64,000 bases of DNA from Buxus sempervirens (Eukaryota; Streptophyta; Magnoliopsida; Buxales; Buxaceae). A program made the translations under genes and the position numbers. Below are positions 23,056 through 35,323 of this stretch, in pieces; position 1 is the first letter of the stretch, and every line of letters starts with the position of its first letter. The notes beneath the pieces are model-generated. The model ran no database searches, was not told the origin of the DNA, and saw only the letters and a list, made by a program, of their open reading frames with translations. The stretch lies in assembly GCA_947561395.2 (NCBI GenBank), contig OX387195.1:26117126-26181125 (forward strand). The letters run 5' to 3'.

Positions 23056-23965
23056 TTTGTGTCAGTTGTGTGGATGCTTTGGATCTAATGGATGTAATGC
23101 ATTTGAGACATCCGTACATATTTATATTACTTTAGATTCGCCAATGGAAGTATGGACCGAAAGCCGCGAGATGTGGGTCCGTTCACTTTATACGAAAACC
23201 AGCATAGCTTAATGCAGAGTTCTTAAATTAAAGCCTTAAGACATACGAAAGAAGAATGAAAGGAGGTTGGCTTGGCGTTTATTTACTTAAATGGACTCCT
23301 TTTTGGTCGGTAGTGATTTGAAATAAACAGAACTCCACGAAATTCACTTTTTATTAATGGAACTGATGCTGTCTCCTCTTACTGCTTATCAAAATGATGA
23401 AGATTTTAAGTATAATTTAACACTAGTCGGACAGTTTATTTTAATTATAAAATTGTCCTCCCTAGAACCTAATTACCATTTCATTTGTTGTTTAAGGCAT
23501 AATAAATCTCTTCCCAAAATGGGGGTGGAGAGATAGGGAGGGATAGCTAGGTCACTTGACCACTTTTAGTTGGGGTGGTGGGGTGGGAGTGGAGGCAACT
23601 AAGTAATGGGTAGTTACATAATTCAATCTTTTGAAGTTTCAACTTTGTATCTCACCTCTTTAAGTTAAGCAAGTTTCAAAGGGTGTTGATTGAAGTTCTG
23701 TTCCAAATTAGAAAATCAAACTACTCTTAACAAATTATTCTAAAATGAGAGGACCTGTCACTTTCAACACATACATGAGAGACTTATCTTCTTTGTTGGC
23801 ATCATAATCTACAATACCTCCACTAGAACTTCTAATGGCATGATAAAAGGGGGCAAATATTCATTTCCTCATTTTTTTTTTCCCTATGATTGCTGTTGAC
23901 ATATAATGACATCGAGAGGAAAATATTGTGTTTGCAACCGATATATATGGCATCATACTAATGAT
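23056..23965. other. Intergenic, no gene seen
   Basis: AT-rich spacer with a short G-rich patch near 23520-23600. No coding or repeat structure was recognised. Confidence 0.5.
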
Positions 23966-23975
23966 GAATAAGCAA

Positions 23976-24125
23976 CCTTTGAGAGGATGCAACCTTGTCT
24001 GGTGGTAAAGACCCGTGCTGGTAATAAAAAGGTCTCGGGTTCTAATCCGACCCTTACCCTAAGCGTGCGTGAGTCTTGACTATGCGCCGGTCCCCTATCC
24101 CTAGGTTCCCATTCATAACAAAAAA
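23976..24125 (+). mobile_element. tRNA-derived SINE
   Basis: A 150-bp element lies between perfect 10-bp duplications GAATAAGCAA (23966-23975 and 24126-24135). It has an A-box-like TGGTGGTAAAG and a B-box-like GGTTCTAATCC (consensus GGTTCRANNC, one mismatch) at tRNA-like spacing, and ends in an A-rich tail. It lies 100 bp before the TATA box of the next gene. Confidence 0.85.
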
Positions 24126-24225
24126 GAATAAGCAATTTTCAAAATTTGAGAAAAAAATCTTCGGTGATGAAAGTTGCATAATTCTGATGTTGCAAAAAGG
24201 TACCCCTATCGTCACTCTTGGAGGC

Positions 24226-24232
24226 TATAAAT
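24226..24232 (+). promoter_or_regulatory. TATA box of FAF-like gene
   Basis: TATAAAT in the context GGCTATAAATTC, about 300 bp before the start codon. A pyrimidine-rich leader follows, as in many plant 5' UTRs. The transcription start would fall near 24257-24265. Confidence 0.6.
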
Positions 24233-24527
24233 TCACCACTCGAACACTCTCTTTCTCAACTCAACCTTCGTCATCTCCTCTTCTTCCATTTCTCTTATTT
24301 CTTCTTCACTTCCACCACAAACAACCACTTCTTCCCATCTTTCCTTCTCAATTACGGTCTGTATACTCTCTCAAAACCACCCTGAAGTTTAAAAAAAAAA
24401 ACCACAAAAAAAAAAAAAAACAAAAGAACTGTTGTGTTTCACTCTCAACCCACCTCTGCTCTCCCTGATTACTCTGTCTCTACCTTGGTGTTTGTTGGTG
24501 TTTTGTTTACTGAACTATTGGATCAAC

Positions 24528-25454
24528 ATGTCTACAGTTTGCCACGAGTTGTTTTCATGCCTTGAGCCTGGGTTCCTGGAACTAAAAACTTCTAGGCGCA
24601 AGCTATCTTCATCCTTTTCTAATTTCGTTCCTTCACTACAGAGCTCTAATGTTTCAGATTCTGAGACTAAGGAGCTTAAAGTGAAATCTTATAATGAAGA
24701 GAAAACTGCCTCTCATGGTGATAAAAACAACGACCATGACTTGGGTGGCTGGAGCTTCCTCCAAGCTCTTAGCAATACATCACAGAGTCCCAAAGAAGCA
24801 AACGAGAAAGAAAGCTCATATGTCCATCCTCTTGATAAGCGCTCTTCGTCGACCCTTAGCGAGAAGAGCTTGGAAATGTGCACTGAGAATTTGGGTTGTG
24901 AGACAGGCACGGACGTTGGCGAGAACAGCACCTTCGAATTCGATTCCTCTTCATCAGAATCCGAACAAGAGAAGTCCCCGACAAGGGAACAAGCGAAATT
25001 GCCACTGGTTTCTGGGTCTAAGAGTGCGAATTGTCGCGCTTTTCCACCGCCATTAACGTCGATGAGCGGCTCTGATAGCGTTCAAGTCAGGTCCCACCGT
25101 GAAAGCGGGCGTTTGGTGATCAAAGCGGTAACTATTCCTTCTTCCCACACTTGCTTCCATGCCGAACGGGGTGAGGGTCGCCTTCGGCTTCGCTATTTGG
25201 GGAATTGTTCTGCAAATTTTTACTCTGAAGCAGCTGAAGCTGAAAACACGGAAGAAGAAGAAGAAGAAGAAGAGGAAGACGACGAAGTTGAAGACGAAGA
25301 GGAGGTTTGGGTAGGTGAGGAGATGGATGGAAATAATGGAAATGTTGGGGTTGGAATCGGAATTCGAAAGTTAGGCAGGCCAAGAAGGTGTACGGATGGT
25401 AAACGTGGGAACAAGAGATTTATTTGGGCGCCTCTTTGCGTCTCTACGTCTTAA
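24528..25454 (+). CDS. FANTASTIC FOUR-like (FAF) protein
   Basis: A single-exon gene of 308 residues, starting MSTVCHELFS and ending with TAA. The FAF domain lies at about 170-225: AFPPPLTSMSG, then VRSHRESGRLVIKAV, then RLRLRYL. An acidic run (nine Glu then Asp/Glu) follows at about 242-259, typical of this family, and a basic KLGRPRR piece at 281-287. The N-terminal half is Ser-rich and low in complexity. FAF proteins in Arabidopsis affect shoot-meristem size through the WUSCHEL/CLAVATA circuit. The N-terminus and length suggest the FAF-like branch rather than FAF1-4, so I give no symbol. This ATG is the first in frame in the leader. A TATA box stands about 300 bp upstream. Confidence 0.88.
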   Translation: MSTVCHELFSCLEPGFLELKTSRRKLSSSFSNFVPSLQSSNVSDSETKELKVKSYNEEKTASHGDKNNDHDLGGWSFLQALSNTSQSPKEANEKESSYVHPLDKRSSSTLSEKSLEMCTENLGCETGTDVGENSTFEFDSSSSESEQEKSPTREQAKLPLVSGSKSANCRAFPPPLTSMSGSDSVQVRSHRESGRLVIKAVTIPSSHTCFHAERGEGRLRLRYLGNCSANFYSEAAEAENTEEEEEEEEEDDEVEDEEEVWVGEEMDGNNGNVGVGIGIRKLGRPRRCTDGKRGNKRFIWAPLCVSTS

Positions 25455-27814
25455 GCCTTCCTTCTTCACATGGTTCCATCTAACCCTAATTTCTTAGATC
25501 CAGTCTTTATTTTCTCTTTTAATTTTTTTTCCCCTTTATAGGGTTATCCATGGCTATTCCCAAATCTATTCTGTTTTCTTCCACGCATTTTTAATTACTT
25601 TATTTTTTGAAATGCCGTGGAAGAAGCCAAAACAACCTTGGAAATAGCAAATCCTCCTTATCTACCCAACTTGTTCTTCTAATATCCCAACTTGTTTTGG
25701 TAAAGTATGCTGAAGTTAGTTATTATGGTTACTGGATATTTCTCTCTCCCTCTGTTTCTCTCTCTTCCCACGTACCCAATCACATGCAAATAAGACTAAT
25801 GATACATGACTCACCAACCACCATTACATGCAAATAAGAATAGTGATACATGAGTCACCAACCACCATTTCCTATGCTTCTACTCGTTGACACCGCTAAC
25901 TAACTACTTCCCACAAACATAGCGACCAAAATATGTTTCCTAAAGTTGCATTTCAAATTTGCATTCAAAGAAGCTGTTGACTCTGCAGTAAAAAATTGCA
26001 TTTAAAAAGGCTTTTGATGGAAACTGGTTTATGATGATGATGATGAAAGAAGCTTTTGACCTGTAGGAGGTTTTAAAAACACAGTACCGTTGATGATACT
26101 ATAAGAATCACGCCAATGTTTAAAAGTATCAATTTATACGAACGCATTTCTTTTGGTGCAAAAATCCGATGGTTTAGTGAAACCACCAACTAGGATGTGT
26201 TTTGAGATGGGGAGCCTCCTATTGAAATGGGGCATCTATCCATCTGTTACACGCTAGTAACACTGAGTAGAACCATAGGAAATGGTCTCAATTCTGATTG
26301 ATACTAAGTTGTATTGACCAGTGCGACTCGGCAAGACAAGGACTTAAAACTGTGCTTTGTAATCCTTAAGAAGCTATGCCAATTAGCACTTTAGCAATCA
26401 ATGGAGGATGGATCTATGCCTTCCATGGTGTATATTCTAATGGTACGGATGATCGGACTATTATGATAATTAAATGACTCAATTTGCATTTATTAGGTCT
26501 TAATTGAAACTAGTTTGCCTTGCTTGAATCATAAACTAGAAAATAATTATAGATGCAATTGTAATGATTTTCATTGACATTTTATATAGATGATGAAAAT
26601 AAATTAGCAAACCAAGCAAGAAAAAAAAATTTTGAAGTTGACGAAGACACAAAATTTATATGGTTCGGCAAAGATGCCTGTGGTCACAAATATTGGGAGT
26701 TCCCTTGTAAAAATAAGGTTACAGAGTACAAAACCCTCTCTTGATAGAAAATTACAATCTCAACAACCAGAAAACCTAATTAAGTACATAATAATAGAAT
26801 TCAAAGCAAATACACAATAAACATGAGATGTGGGCAATCCGTCCCTTATGTACGATGGAAAGGTTCCTATGAAGGGTGGGTCCCAGTTCCGGAGGGGCGC
26901 CAAAACCCGACACGGCTATCAATCGTGGGTCCCACACTCTCTGCATGCACCGACCTGACCCCAATCCCAGTCCCGTCTCCTCTTCACTGCTCCTTCACGT
27001 TACAAGAACTTGTGACAGAAATCCCACCTTTTCCGCTTATAAAAAGTAACTTATTCCAAACAGAGGAAATAGGCTTTCGGTGATACTTTCTAAAAATAAC
27101 CCACATAATATTCAGTCACCTATTTTTAGTAATTAGAAAATAATGAAACTTTTTTAACATAATTGAGAATAGGTGCATTTTAATTTTCAAGAAGAATTTG
27201 TTTTTTCAAAAATACCCTTAGAAGACTTGTTAACCTCGTTAAGAGATGCTGACAAACAAATTGTTTACAAGTATTTTCAAGAGTATTTTTGGAAAAAATA
27301 TTTCCTGAATAAGAATAAAATGATATTCATTTTCAGTTATTTTGAAAAATTGTCAAAAATTGGGTGACTGAACATGGGTTATATATCTTTAAAAAGTATT
27401 TATAAAAACCAATTTCCTCTTTGAAATTTTGCTTTACCAAAACACTTGGTTTTGTAGGCCTTTCCATTTGGAAGAGTCTAGAAAAGTCTTTTTTAACTCC
27501 TTAATTAAGATGCAAGGAGTGTAAAATGGTATTTTGGTGCTAAGTGTGAACATGGAGTCGATCAGCAACTTCTTGAGGGCAATTTCAGGTGCAATCGTCG
27601 TTTTGTTTCCACCTCATGTGCTTTGAACATGTAAGGTGACTTGTTTGATATGGATCAGCAACTTCTTAAGTTGGGTAAATGTTATCTTGAAGAGACGACA
27701 GTTAGAAAGGAGAAGTTCTCCATGACCATTGTGTTGAGTATCCATTTCCTAGCCCTCATGCTATACAAAGTACCATATGGTTCTGACACAGATGATTTAA
27801 AATCACTCCATAGG
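25455..27814. other. Intergenic between FAF-like gene and hAT elements
   Basis: Starts with the probable 3' UTR. It holds the 44-bp tandem repeat listed below and, near 26660-26720, a TTTATATGGTTCGGCAAAG-type sequence similar in its first part to one near 15110 in FZL intron 5, suggesting a dispersed repeat. A roughly 90-bp stretch near 26165-26255 is similar to 28025-28120 (both contain GGATGTGTTTTGAG and CTATTGAAAT). No gene seen. Confidence 0.5.
25782..25869 (+). repeat. 44-bp tandem repeat, two copies
   Basis: ACATGCAAATAAGA... to ...CCAACCACCATT occurs at 25782-25825 and 25826-25869 with three differences. Confidence 0.85.
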
Positions 27815-28005
27815 CAGTGGCGGAGCCAAGATTTTCATTTAAGGTGGATAGTGCAACAAAAAATGGAAGACGACGGGTAGAAATGAAAAGGTTGGTAGGC
27901 AAATTAAATATTCTAGTGGAGGCAAGCTATATATTTACAAGTAAATGCAAGAGATTTTTGTAACTTTAGGGCGGGAATTCTAACTTATATGTAACTCCAC
28001 CCTTG
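27815..28005 (+). mobile_element. Degenerate hAT-like element
   Basis: The left end CAGTGGCGGAGCCA is nearly the same as the terminal repeat of the hAT MITE at 45282. The proposed right end TAACTCCACCCTTG is a weak inverted copy. No 8-bp duplication flanks it, so the right boundary may be wrong. Confidence 0.4.
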
Positions 28006-28120
28006 TACACTACAACGCATTTCCTCTAGTCCAAAAATTTAGTGCTACAATGATGCCACTGGCTGGGATGTGTTTTGAGTTGTGGACCACTATTGAAATA
28101 CGACATCCATTTGTCCGTTT

Positions 28121-28814
28121 TAAAGGTGGCAATGGGTCGGGTTCGGACGGGTTTGGGTCGGGTTGATGTATAGGGTTAACAAGCCTAGGCTCAACCCGAA
28201 CCCGCCTAATTAATAAACGGGTTGGAATATCCCAACCTGCTCTAACCCGTTTCAACCCGCCAACCCGTTTAAATAATTTAAATTATTATTAAAAATTAAA
28301 ACTTTTAATTCATTTTAATATCAAAGTCTATAAAAATTCTATTTTTTAATTCATTTTAATATTAAAGGACACCTAACAAGCATAATAACACAACAATCAT
28401 TAAGATATAACTAAAATAACATGAAGAATAGAACTAAAACATACTAATAAAGTTTTAAAAGACTTTATTTGTCATCAATGAGTCAATTTATATTAGTAGA
28501 GGCTAAGAAATTTGAAATATTTATACATAAAAAGTCTTTCTTCACTTTATCCTTTGTCATTATTTATATTAAAAGAAGAAAGATTGAATAGCCACAAGTA
28601 TTGTTATTATAATTTTCCAAACTTTTATTACACAAAAAAATAAACGGGTTGTAATCGGGTCATTTCGGGTTGAAGGGTCAAACCCTAACCCAACCTGTTT
28701 ATAATTGGATTGAGAATTCATGACCCTAACCCAACCCATTTGTTGAAACAGTCAACCCTAACCCGCCTAAGACCGGGCGGGTTGGCGGGTCACGGGTCAC
28801 AATTGCCACCTCTA
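28121..28814. mobile_element. Non-autonomous hAT element
   Basis: The 694-bp element starts TAAAGGTGGCAAT and ends ATTGCCACCTCTA, inverted repeats with one difference over 13 bp. It is flanked by GTCCGTTT (28113-28120) and GTTCGTTT (28815-28822), an 8-bp duplication with one change, as for hAT. Subterminal regions on both sides are packed with CGGGTTGG / CAACCCG motifs, which in hAT elements are typical transposase-binding repeats. The centre is AT-rich with no transposase frame. Confidence 0.8.
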
Positions 28815-28822
28815 GTTCGTTT

Positions 28823-29657
28823 CATGTGAGTGGTACCGGAACTGTCCCGAGGAAATTATATTTGGGAATGAAAAAGGAAGTCTTTGACATAACGAAATCT
28901 TTGTAAGTCAGATATCTTAACCTATTTTTCTCCTTTTATCTTATCTGACAAACCTTAGTAATCTCAAATACATTTATTCTTTGCCTCATCGTATTTTTTA
29001 TCTTATTATATATCAATCTTTATATCTTTAAAATATATATTTCAAGATATTTGCAGTTGTCAAGGATTAGAAGGAAAGTATATATGTAATTTGTTTTTTC
29101 TTTAAACCACTAAGTAATATCAATATTTGAATTCATTTTCCTTTTCTTCATTGATAGTTGTTTTATGATAGTTGCCGATTGTTGAAATAGAAAATAATTT
29201 ATATTATTATGTAAAACCAAACCACAACTTGTTTTTGCTAATATTATATTCCCAAAATGCCCTCTAATTTATTTTTTTTCGGTTTTACTCTATATCAATA
29301 TAATAATTAATTACTCACATAACGCTTCTTTGTTTCTAATTCTTTACTACAAAGATCTGCATCAAAATCCACTATTCCTCTTTCATAATAACAAATAATA
29401 ATAATTGCAAGCAGACAAGGGTCCATGATCCCCAAACCATAGACTAGGGTTTAAATTCACAGAATCCCTAGTGGGGAAGTGGGTTCCAACTGACACCCTT
29501 AAGGATCATCATCGGTATCCAATCTAACTTTCATCCATCATAGGAGAACACCTATCTTATCACTTCTAGCGATTGCTTCTCTTTCACTTATGGCCACCAT
29601 GTATTAAATAATCACAAAAATGCCATTCATCGACTCGTGACTCATGAACCGTATCTC
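28823..29657. other. Intergenic, no gene seen
   Basis: AT-rich spacer between two transposons. No structure was recognised. Confidence 0.5.
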
Positions 29658-29660
29658 TTA

Positions 29661-30551
29661 TGGGGCGTTTGGTGGGAATTATAGAATCTGGATTCTAGTA
29701 GAATCCGATTCCATAATGCAAAATGTGTGTTTGGTTTGGATTTTAAGGCCGGATTCTACTATCTTATTGTTTAATCAAGCCCATAATCAAAATCTACTTT
29801 TTTAGTGATTATAGGGATTATGGACATTGGTGCTTATATGTCCAAAATCTGTGATTCTAGAGATTATGTATAACATATTATTATAAATAATAATATTATA
29901 AGTATTATAATATAATATATTATATTATATGATATATAATTGATAATACAATATTATATTATATTACATGTAATATAAATATCATTATTATAATAATATT
30001 ATATTATATATATTAATACATATTATATTATAATTTATTATTAATATAATATTATATATATATTATAAATTATTATTATTGTAATATAAATTATAATATA
30101 ACTTATATCATATTACAAATTATAATTCTATTATAACTATTATATATTATACGTTATTATAATCTTATTAAAATAATAATAGTGTTATTGTATTACACAT
30201 AGTTTAAATAATATTATTATTATATAATATATAATAGTATTATATATAAATTTATATATTATATAAAAATATACATATTATGTAATAATATATATGATTT
30301 TAAATAAGACTTTAATTTTTCTATATACATTATATTATGTTTATGCAATTTTTAATACAAAAACTCCAGATTTATTTGGATGATCAATTTCAACCAAACA
30401 AGATTCCAAATTATAGTTTAAAAATCTAAGTTTGTAATCCAACTTATCCAAATAGGATTTTGGATTCTAAATTCGAGGCAATATAATCTTGGTTATAGAA
30501 TCTAGGATTATAATCTGAATCCAGATTCTATAATGCCCACCAAACGCCACC
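29661..30551. mobile_element. Harbinger/Tourist-type MITE with AT-repeat core
   Basis: Ends are TGGGGCGTTTGGTGGG and its inverted partner CCCACCAAACGCCACC (14 of 16 matching). Similarity between the arms continues with TTATAGAATCTGGATTC. The flanking triplets are TTA on both sides (29658-29660, 30552-30554), the PIF/Harbinger target duplication. The core from about 29870 to 30300 is almost pure A/T, made of ATTATA-type units. No transposase frame. Confidence 0.8.
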
Positions 30552-30554
30552 TTA

Positions 30555-31570
30555 GAGTTGGGATTACGCAGCTAATAAGAGTCTTTATTTTTCAATATTG
30601 ACTAGCCAGTAATTAGGGGGCATTGAAAACTTTCAAGTTTATTGAAAACTTGAAATCAATTTCATACGTCCCCAATGTTGGTGGAAACTGGAAGGAGCAT
30701 GTGGGGTTGGTTGTAAGGAATGATTATGAATTGGTTTGTAGGGAAAAAGTAGGATACCAGTGTATCTTTTATGTTACAGAGATTTGGGTAGTTTTTCTTG
30801 GAAGTGATGGGATACGAATAGATGATATTTTCATGCATTCGTGGTCTCTACTCACTGCTTTTCCACTATGTTGATCACCCAAAATCCTCCTCTTTCACAT
30901 CCACAGATCCCCACTTTTCATTACAGAATAAAATTTTGAGACAAACAGATAACCCCATCCGTCAAAAGACCTCAATTGCAACTCTGACTCCCTACTTGAT
31001 TCCAAAAAACAAAAAACAAAAATGAAGTGTTCACACTTCCTCTCCTGGTTAGGGATGGTATCAGATAATTTTGGTATAGAAGGACTAAATTATTGTTAAG
31101 GCCGAGTTATTCTTGCTGGACTTTTTGCAGCCTGCACGTTCATGCAGGTTACGCAACACTCACCACCCCAGAGAATCTCACTGAATCTATGCACCCCAAT
31201 ATTCCTTCCAACTGCAATCATTTTCTTTTAACTTCGTGAGAAATGATCTTACGGAAGAGACAATTTCTGGGTCAAGACCCTCTGAGCAGAGACATTAATC
31301 TCTCTGCTCCTTATACGGCCACTCTGGTGTCCCACAAATAATTGATGTAGGGTTACCCCATGAACTTAGAATTTAGTGTTACTGTGAACCTTGTGATTGT
31401 ACCCAAAAATAATCGGTGACGTCAATAATAATTGATACCTAATAATTCAAGTGATTAGCAAGCATGTTCTATGCTGCGATGTAAGTTGCAACATGACGAT
31501 TCGGGTTAACTCTTGTCCCCTATACAATTTTAAACCGGACTTGTTATATTCTCACTAAGAAAAGAAGATA
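30555..31570. other. Intergenic, no gene seen
   Basis: Spacer between the MITE and the plus-strand Helitron. Short open frames have no recognisable protein character. Confidence 0.5.
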
Positions 31571-33230
31571 TCTATATATATTAAGCGAAGCGGGGGTGGC
31601 TGCTGACGTGCCCGCTTCGCGTGCTTCGGGGTATCCGAACCTATTTTTCTGAAAAAAGAAAAAAATGAAAACAAAAAAGTGGCAGGCTCGGACAGATTTG
31701 TAATAAATAAAAAAGCAGGCTCGGGCAGGTTCGGAGTCCGAACCTGCCGTAATTTTGGACTTTTTTCCTTCCGGTTTTTAAAAGTTATTTAGATTTAGTC
31801 ATTTAATTTTTATAATAATTCTAAATAAGGTATAAGAAAAAACAATTTTTACTCCTTCCGGTTTCAGTTTTAAAGTAATTTATATTTAGTCATTTAATAA
31901 TAAAAAAACACCTGCCGCAACTTTTGACTTTTTTGTTTTTAAAAGTAATTTAGATTTAGTTATTTAATTTTTATAATAATTCCAAATCAGGTATATACAA
32001 AACAATTCTTTACTCCTTTCGGTTTTTAGATTTAAAGTAATTTAGATTTAGTCATTTAATAATTAAAAAAAAAGTAAAAAAGCTATTGTCCAAAAGATTC
32101 GAGAACCCTCCTGAACTGTCCCTCTCTGCCTTTTCTTTCTATTAGATAGTCTCTCTACTGTCGAGGGGGTTTGAGAACCCTCTTGAATCGTCCCTCTCTG
32201 CCTTCTCTTTCTAACAGTCCCTCAATCCTATTCACCCTCCCCTTCCCTCCCTTTCTCTTCTCTCTCCCATTGAAAACCCTAGAACCAAATCGACCCCTCC
32301 CCTTTCCCCTCTCTTTCCTCCCACTCTCATCAACCCCTCCGATTTTGGTTGCTCAACCAAAATCTCAGAGGATCGGCACATGAACGTGAACAGTTGTAGC
32401 CATACATTATGAAATCTCATTCTTTATTTGTCTGTAGATTCTTGCTTTTAAGTTTTTTTAATTTGCAATTGATTATGGTTTTTTCAAACCTACTGCCCGT
32501 GCAACACACGGACCACATTATTATGAAAACAAAGTTGCAAATTAGAGTAGATGAAATTTCAATTGGTGCCTTTTTATATAGCTTTTGATTAAGAGCCTTT
32601 TTAGCAATTCCTTAAGAAACTCTAATGGTTATTCCCTTTATTGGTGTTTTCTAGAAGACTTTTTACTTCTTGCTTTTGTATTCTTCGTTCTTTTCCCTCA
32701 TTTCTTTTATCTATTTAATCTTCTTTTTAAATATGAATATTTAAAACTGTTTGATGATATTTGGATTATGCATTTTGTTTTGACTAGGAAACGTTTTGTA
32801 ACCTCGATGATTTATCTTTTGTATGTGCATCCATTTTGAGTTCTCTTTTTTTGTTTTGTGTTTTTTTTTTAAATAAACCCTTTGCAAGTATTGTTCAATA
32901 TAATCATACATTATAAAATTTCATTCTTTATTTGTCCGGAAATTCTTGCTTTTAAATTTTTTAATTTACAACTGATTATGGTTTTTCAAACCTACTGCCC
33001 GTGCAACGCACGGGCCACATTGCTCTCAACTTGATTCTTTGAAAACCCAAATTCTTGCTTTAAAATTTTTTAATTTGCAACTGATTCTGTTATATGTTGT
33101 TAATATATTAACTTTCAAGACTTCTACCAAAAAAAGAAAAATTAACTTCAAGACAATATATAAAATAATTTATTTTTTAATAATTTTTTTGAACCTATTT
33201 GCCCGTGCAATGCACGGGCCAGAATGCTAG
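31571..33230 (+). mobile_element. Non-autonomous Helitron with repeated 3' ends
   Basis: The 1660-bp element starts TCTATATATATTAAGCG directly after A, and ends CAGAATGCTAG directly before T. The terminal hairpin GCCCGTGCAATGCACGGGC is at 33201-33219, 11 bp before the end. Two earlier hairpins of the same type lie inside, at 32495-32513 (decayed) and 32997-33015 (intact stem), each preceded by similar sequence of about 70 bp. No Rep/helicase frame. It belongs to the same family as 4133-6572. Confidence 0.9.
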
Positions 33231-33606
33231 TTATTCTTAATTCTATCTCAATTTTCATCTAAACCAACGTCTGACTGTTATTAGTTTGATTCCGTACATG
33301 AGAACCAGGTAGTGGAGTTTAGGCCCAGCACATTAGGACCAATGAGCCGTACCCAGGCTTAAACCCGAATTGAAAGGCCTGTAGACTTATTTAGCCTGGT
33401 TTGGTAAATCCTAAAATACTATAACTAATTGGGATGGACATGTTGAAGCCCAATCCTACACGATTTTGAATTTCGATAAACGTATGAAGGACTAAGGTAG
33501 GCTAGTAGTTTTATGTGTGTTTTAAAAATATTTTGTTAGATTCCTAATTCATTTTATAACCTTTTTTTTTTAATTCATGTTGTTGAACAATGAATACAAA
33601 ATTACA
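33231..33606. other. Intergenic, no gene seen
   Basis: Spacer between the Helitron and the SINE; nothing recognised. Confidence 0.5.
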
Positions 33607-33618
33607 TTAATAAATATA

Positions 33619-33768
33619 AATGAGGGCGAGCCTTGACATTAGGTTTGCTCCATTGCCACTTAAAGGTTGCGGGTGACTCGGCCTCCGCTCTTAAGGGGTA
33701 AGGCTATGTTTATCAGACCATCCCCAAACCTGCCCAAGGGTGGGAACCTCATGCACTAAGCTAGCCCT
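33619..33768 (+). mobile_element. Au-type SINE
   Basis: A tRNA-derived SINE of about 150 bp resembling the plant Au family: a GGGCGAGCCTTG start, GGTTTGCTCCATTG, decayed B-box GGGTGACTCGG, then GGGTAAGGCTATG and a CCTCATGCACTAAGC end with CCCTTT. It is flanked by a 12-bp duplication TTAATAAATATA (33607-33618 and 33769-33780). Confidence 0.8.
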
Positions 33769-33837
33769 TTAATAAATATACACATATTACATAGTGATAT
33801 AAGTTAAAAAATTTGTAAACACCAGGCCAAACAAGGA

Positions 33838-34011
33838 TTGAAATCCTGTGGATCTTTTATCTAGACTCCTTATGTGGATCATTCACAAGATTGTGTCATG
33901 TGCCCCTTAAGCATTTAAGAAAATTACATTTACACCATTCAAGAGGCACATGGCACAATCTTGTGAAATATCCACATAAGGAGTCTAGATAAAGGATCCA
34001 TAGGATTTCAA
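33838..34011. mobile_element. Foldback MITE
   Basis: Two arms of about 75 bp form an inverted repeat, beginning TTGAAATCCTGTGGATC and ending with its near complement GATCCATAGGATTTCAA. The arms share TTATCTAGACTCCTTATGTG. The loop is about 35 bp. No clear target duplication could be fixed, so the superfamily is unknown. Confidence 0.75.
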
Positions 34012-35323
34012 CTTGCCAAACTAGGGTTTTTATTATTATTTAGAGAGCCACGCTTCAGCCTGTGTAAGGGCTGTTATAACCTATGCTAAGCCCTGCCCAA
34101 CCATGGCCAGTCCATTGCCACCCCAATAAGTTTTAAAGCTTTGTCTCATTTTCATTGTGAATGACTTCATTCATGTACTGTCTTTGTCTAACGTAATGAA
34201 TGGTTTTCTAAATAATATTTCCTCATCATGTTTTCTATGCATTTCCTACTGAAATTCAACGTTTTAGGAAACCTTTATTATGTCATAAATGTTGTTATGG
34301 CAAAAACTTAACTGAGCTAAGCCTACTAGAAGCACAAATGAACAAGTAGGGTTTTGAAAATGAGCTGCAATTCATGAAGCAGGTGTGCAAAATTTCAACC
34401 TTGCAAAAAGGCAACTACAAGTATCAATTCATAATAAAAGACGTACCCCATCCTTTTCTGGGCTCTGCAAGTTAGAAATATGCCAGGCATCAGGAAATGG
34501 AGCTTCTGCAAAAATCATGAACCTCTGAGAAAACACAGATATATGTCACCCTGGATTTATGTATCTTAAACAATACAGCTTTAAGATGGTGTACCAAAAC
34601 TTCAAATAAGCATCCACAGAATTATAGCAGATTAACATACAAAACTTAGCTTAAAAGACAAGGGGTGAGGATACAGTTATGAATTTGATTTTCAGTAAAC
34701 CATCAGTAACACAATACATTGTCCCAGTCCACCTATAGTACTGTTAAGGACACAGTGACCATCTTTGTGCTTTAGGATTTCCAGTCCAGCCACAATGGCC
34801 AAGTGAGTTTGACAGTGGCAGTGATTTAACCCATTGGTACAGCTAGAGATTACCTCATTGGAATCCTGACTTCCTGGCTGAAAACATCCACTTCGCCTTA
34901 ATGTGTACAACCCCAGATAACTTCATCAATCCACTGTAAAGAACCGCATTGAATGCTCCTCAATGAACACCGTGAACTACAGGGCTTGATCTTAATAAAC
35001 CTCTATTCAGCGGTGGTAGCAAGAGTTCAGGGAACTATCATGCTAAGTGTCACTACTCTAAGATCTACCCTTACAGTTAAGGAAAGACATCCTCTTTTCT
35101 CACTCATAAGCACATTTACCTCCTGCATGTTCTTCACTAATCCACTGCACCAGGCCACACTTGTGGCTAATTAACAATGCCAGCTTCAGCCAAAAATACA
35201 AGGGCAAAAACTGAATACACAGCCGTCAGCCGGCCAAGTGGCAGCTATATGTTATTAAAGGACACTCTCAATACTGGAAACAAACTTTTCTTTTGCGCAC
35301 TGGAGACGATATCATACGTACAT
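34012..35323. other. 3' flank of the ANP-type kinase gene
   Basis: Convergent spacer. The part from about 34650 to 35323 probably includes the 3' UTR of the minus-strand kinase. No other gene was seen. Confidence 0.5.

Noticed and set aside
25132..25414. Minus-strand Ser- and Leu-rich frames
   Set aside because: They are shadows of the Glu-rich tract of the FAF-like gene.
27815..28005. hAT element treated as complete
   Set aside because: Only the left end is convincing. No 8-bp duplication is present, so it is kept as a low-confidence entry.
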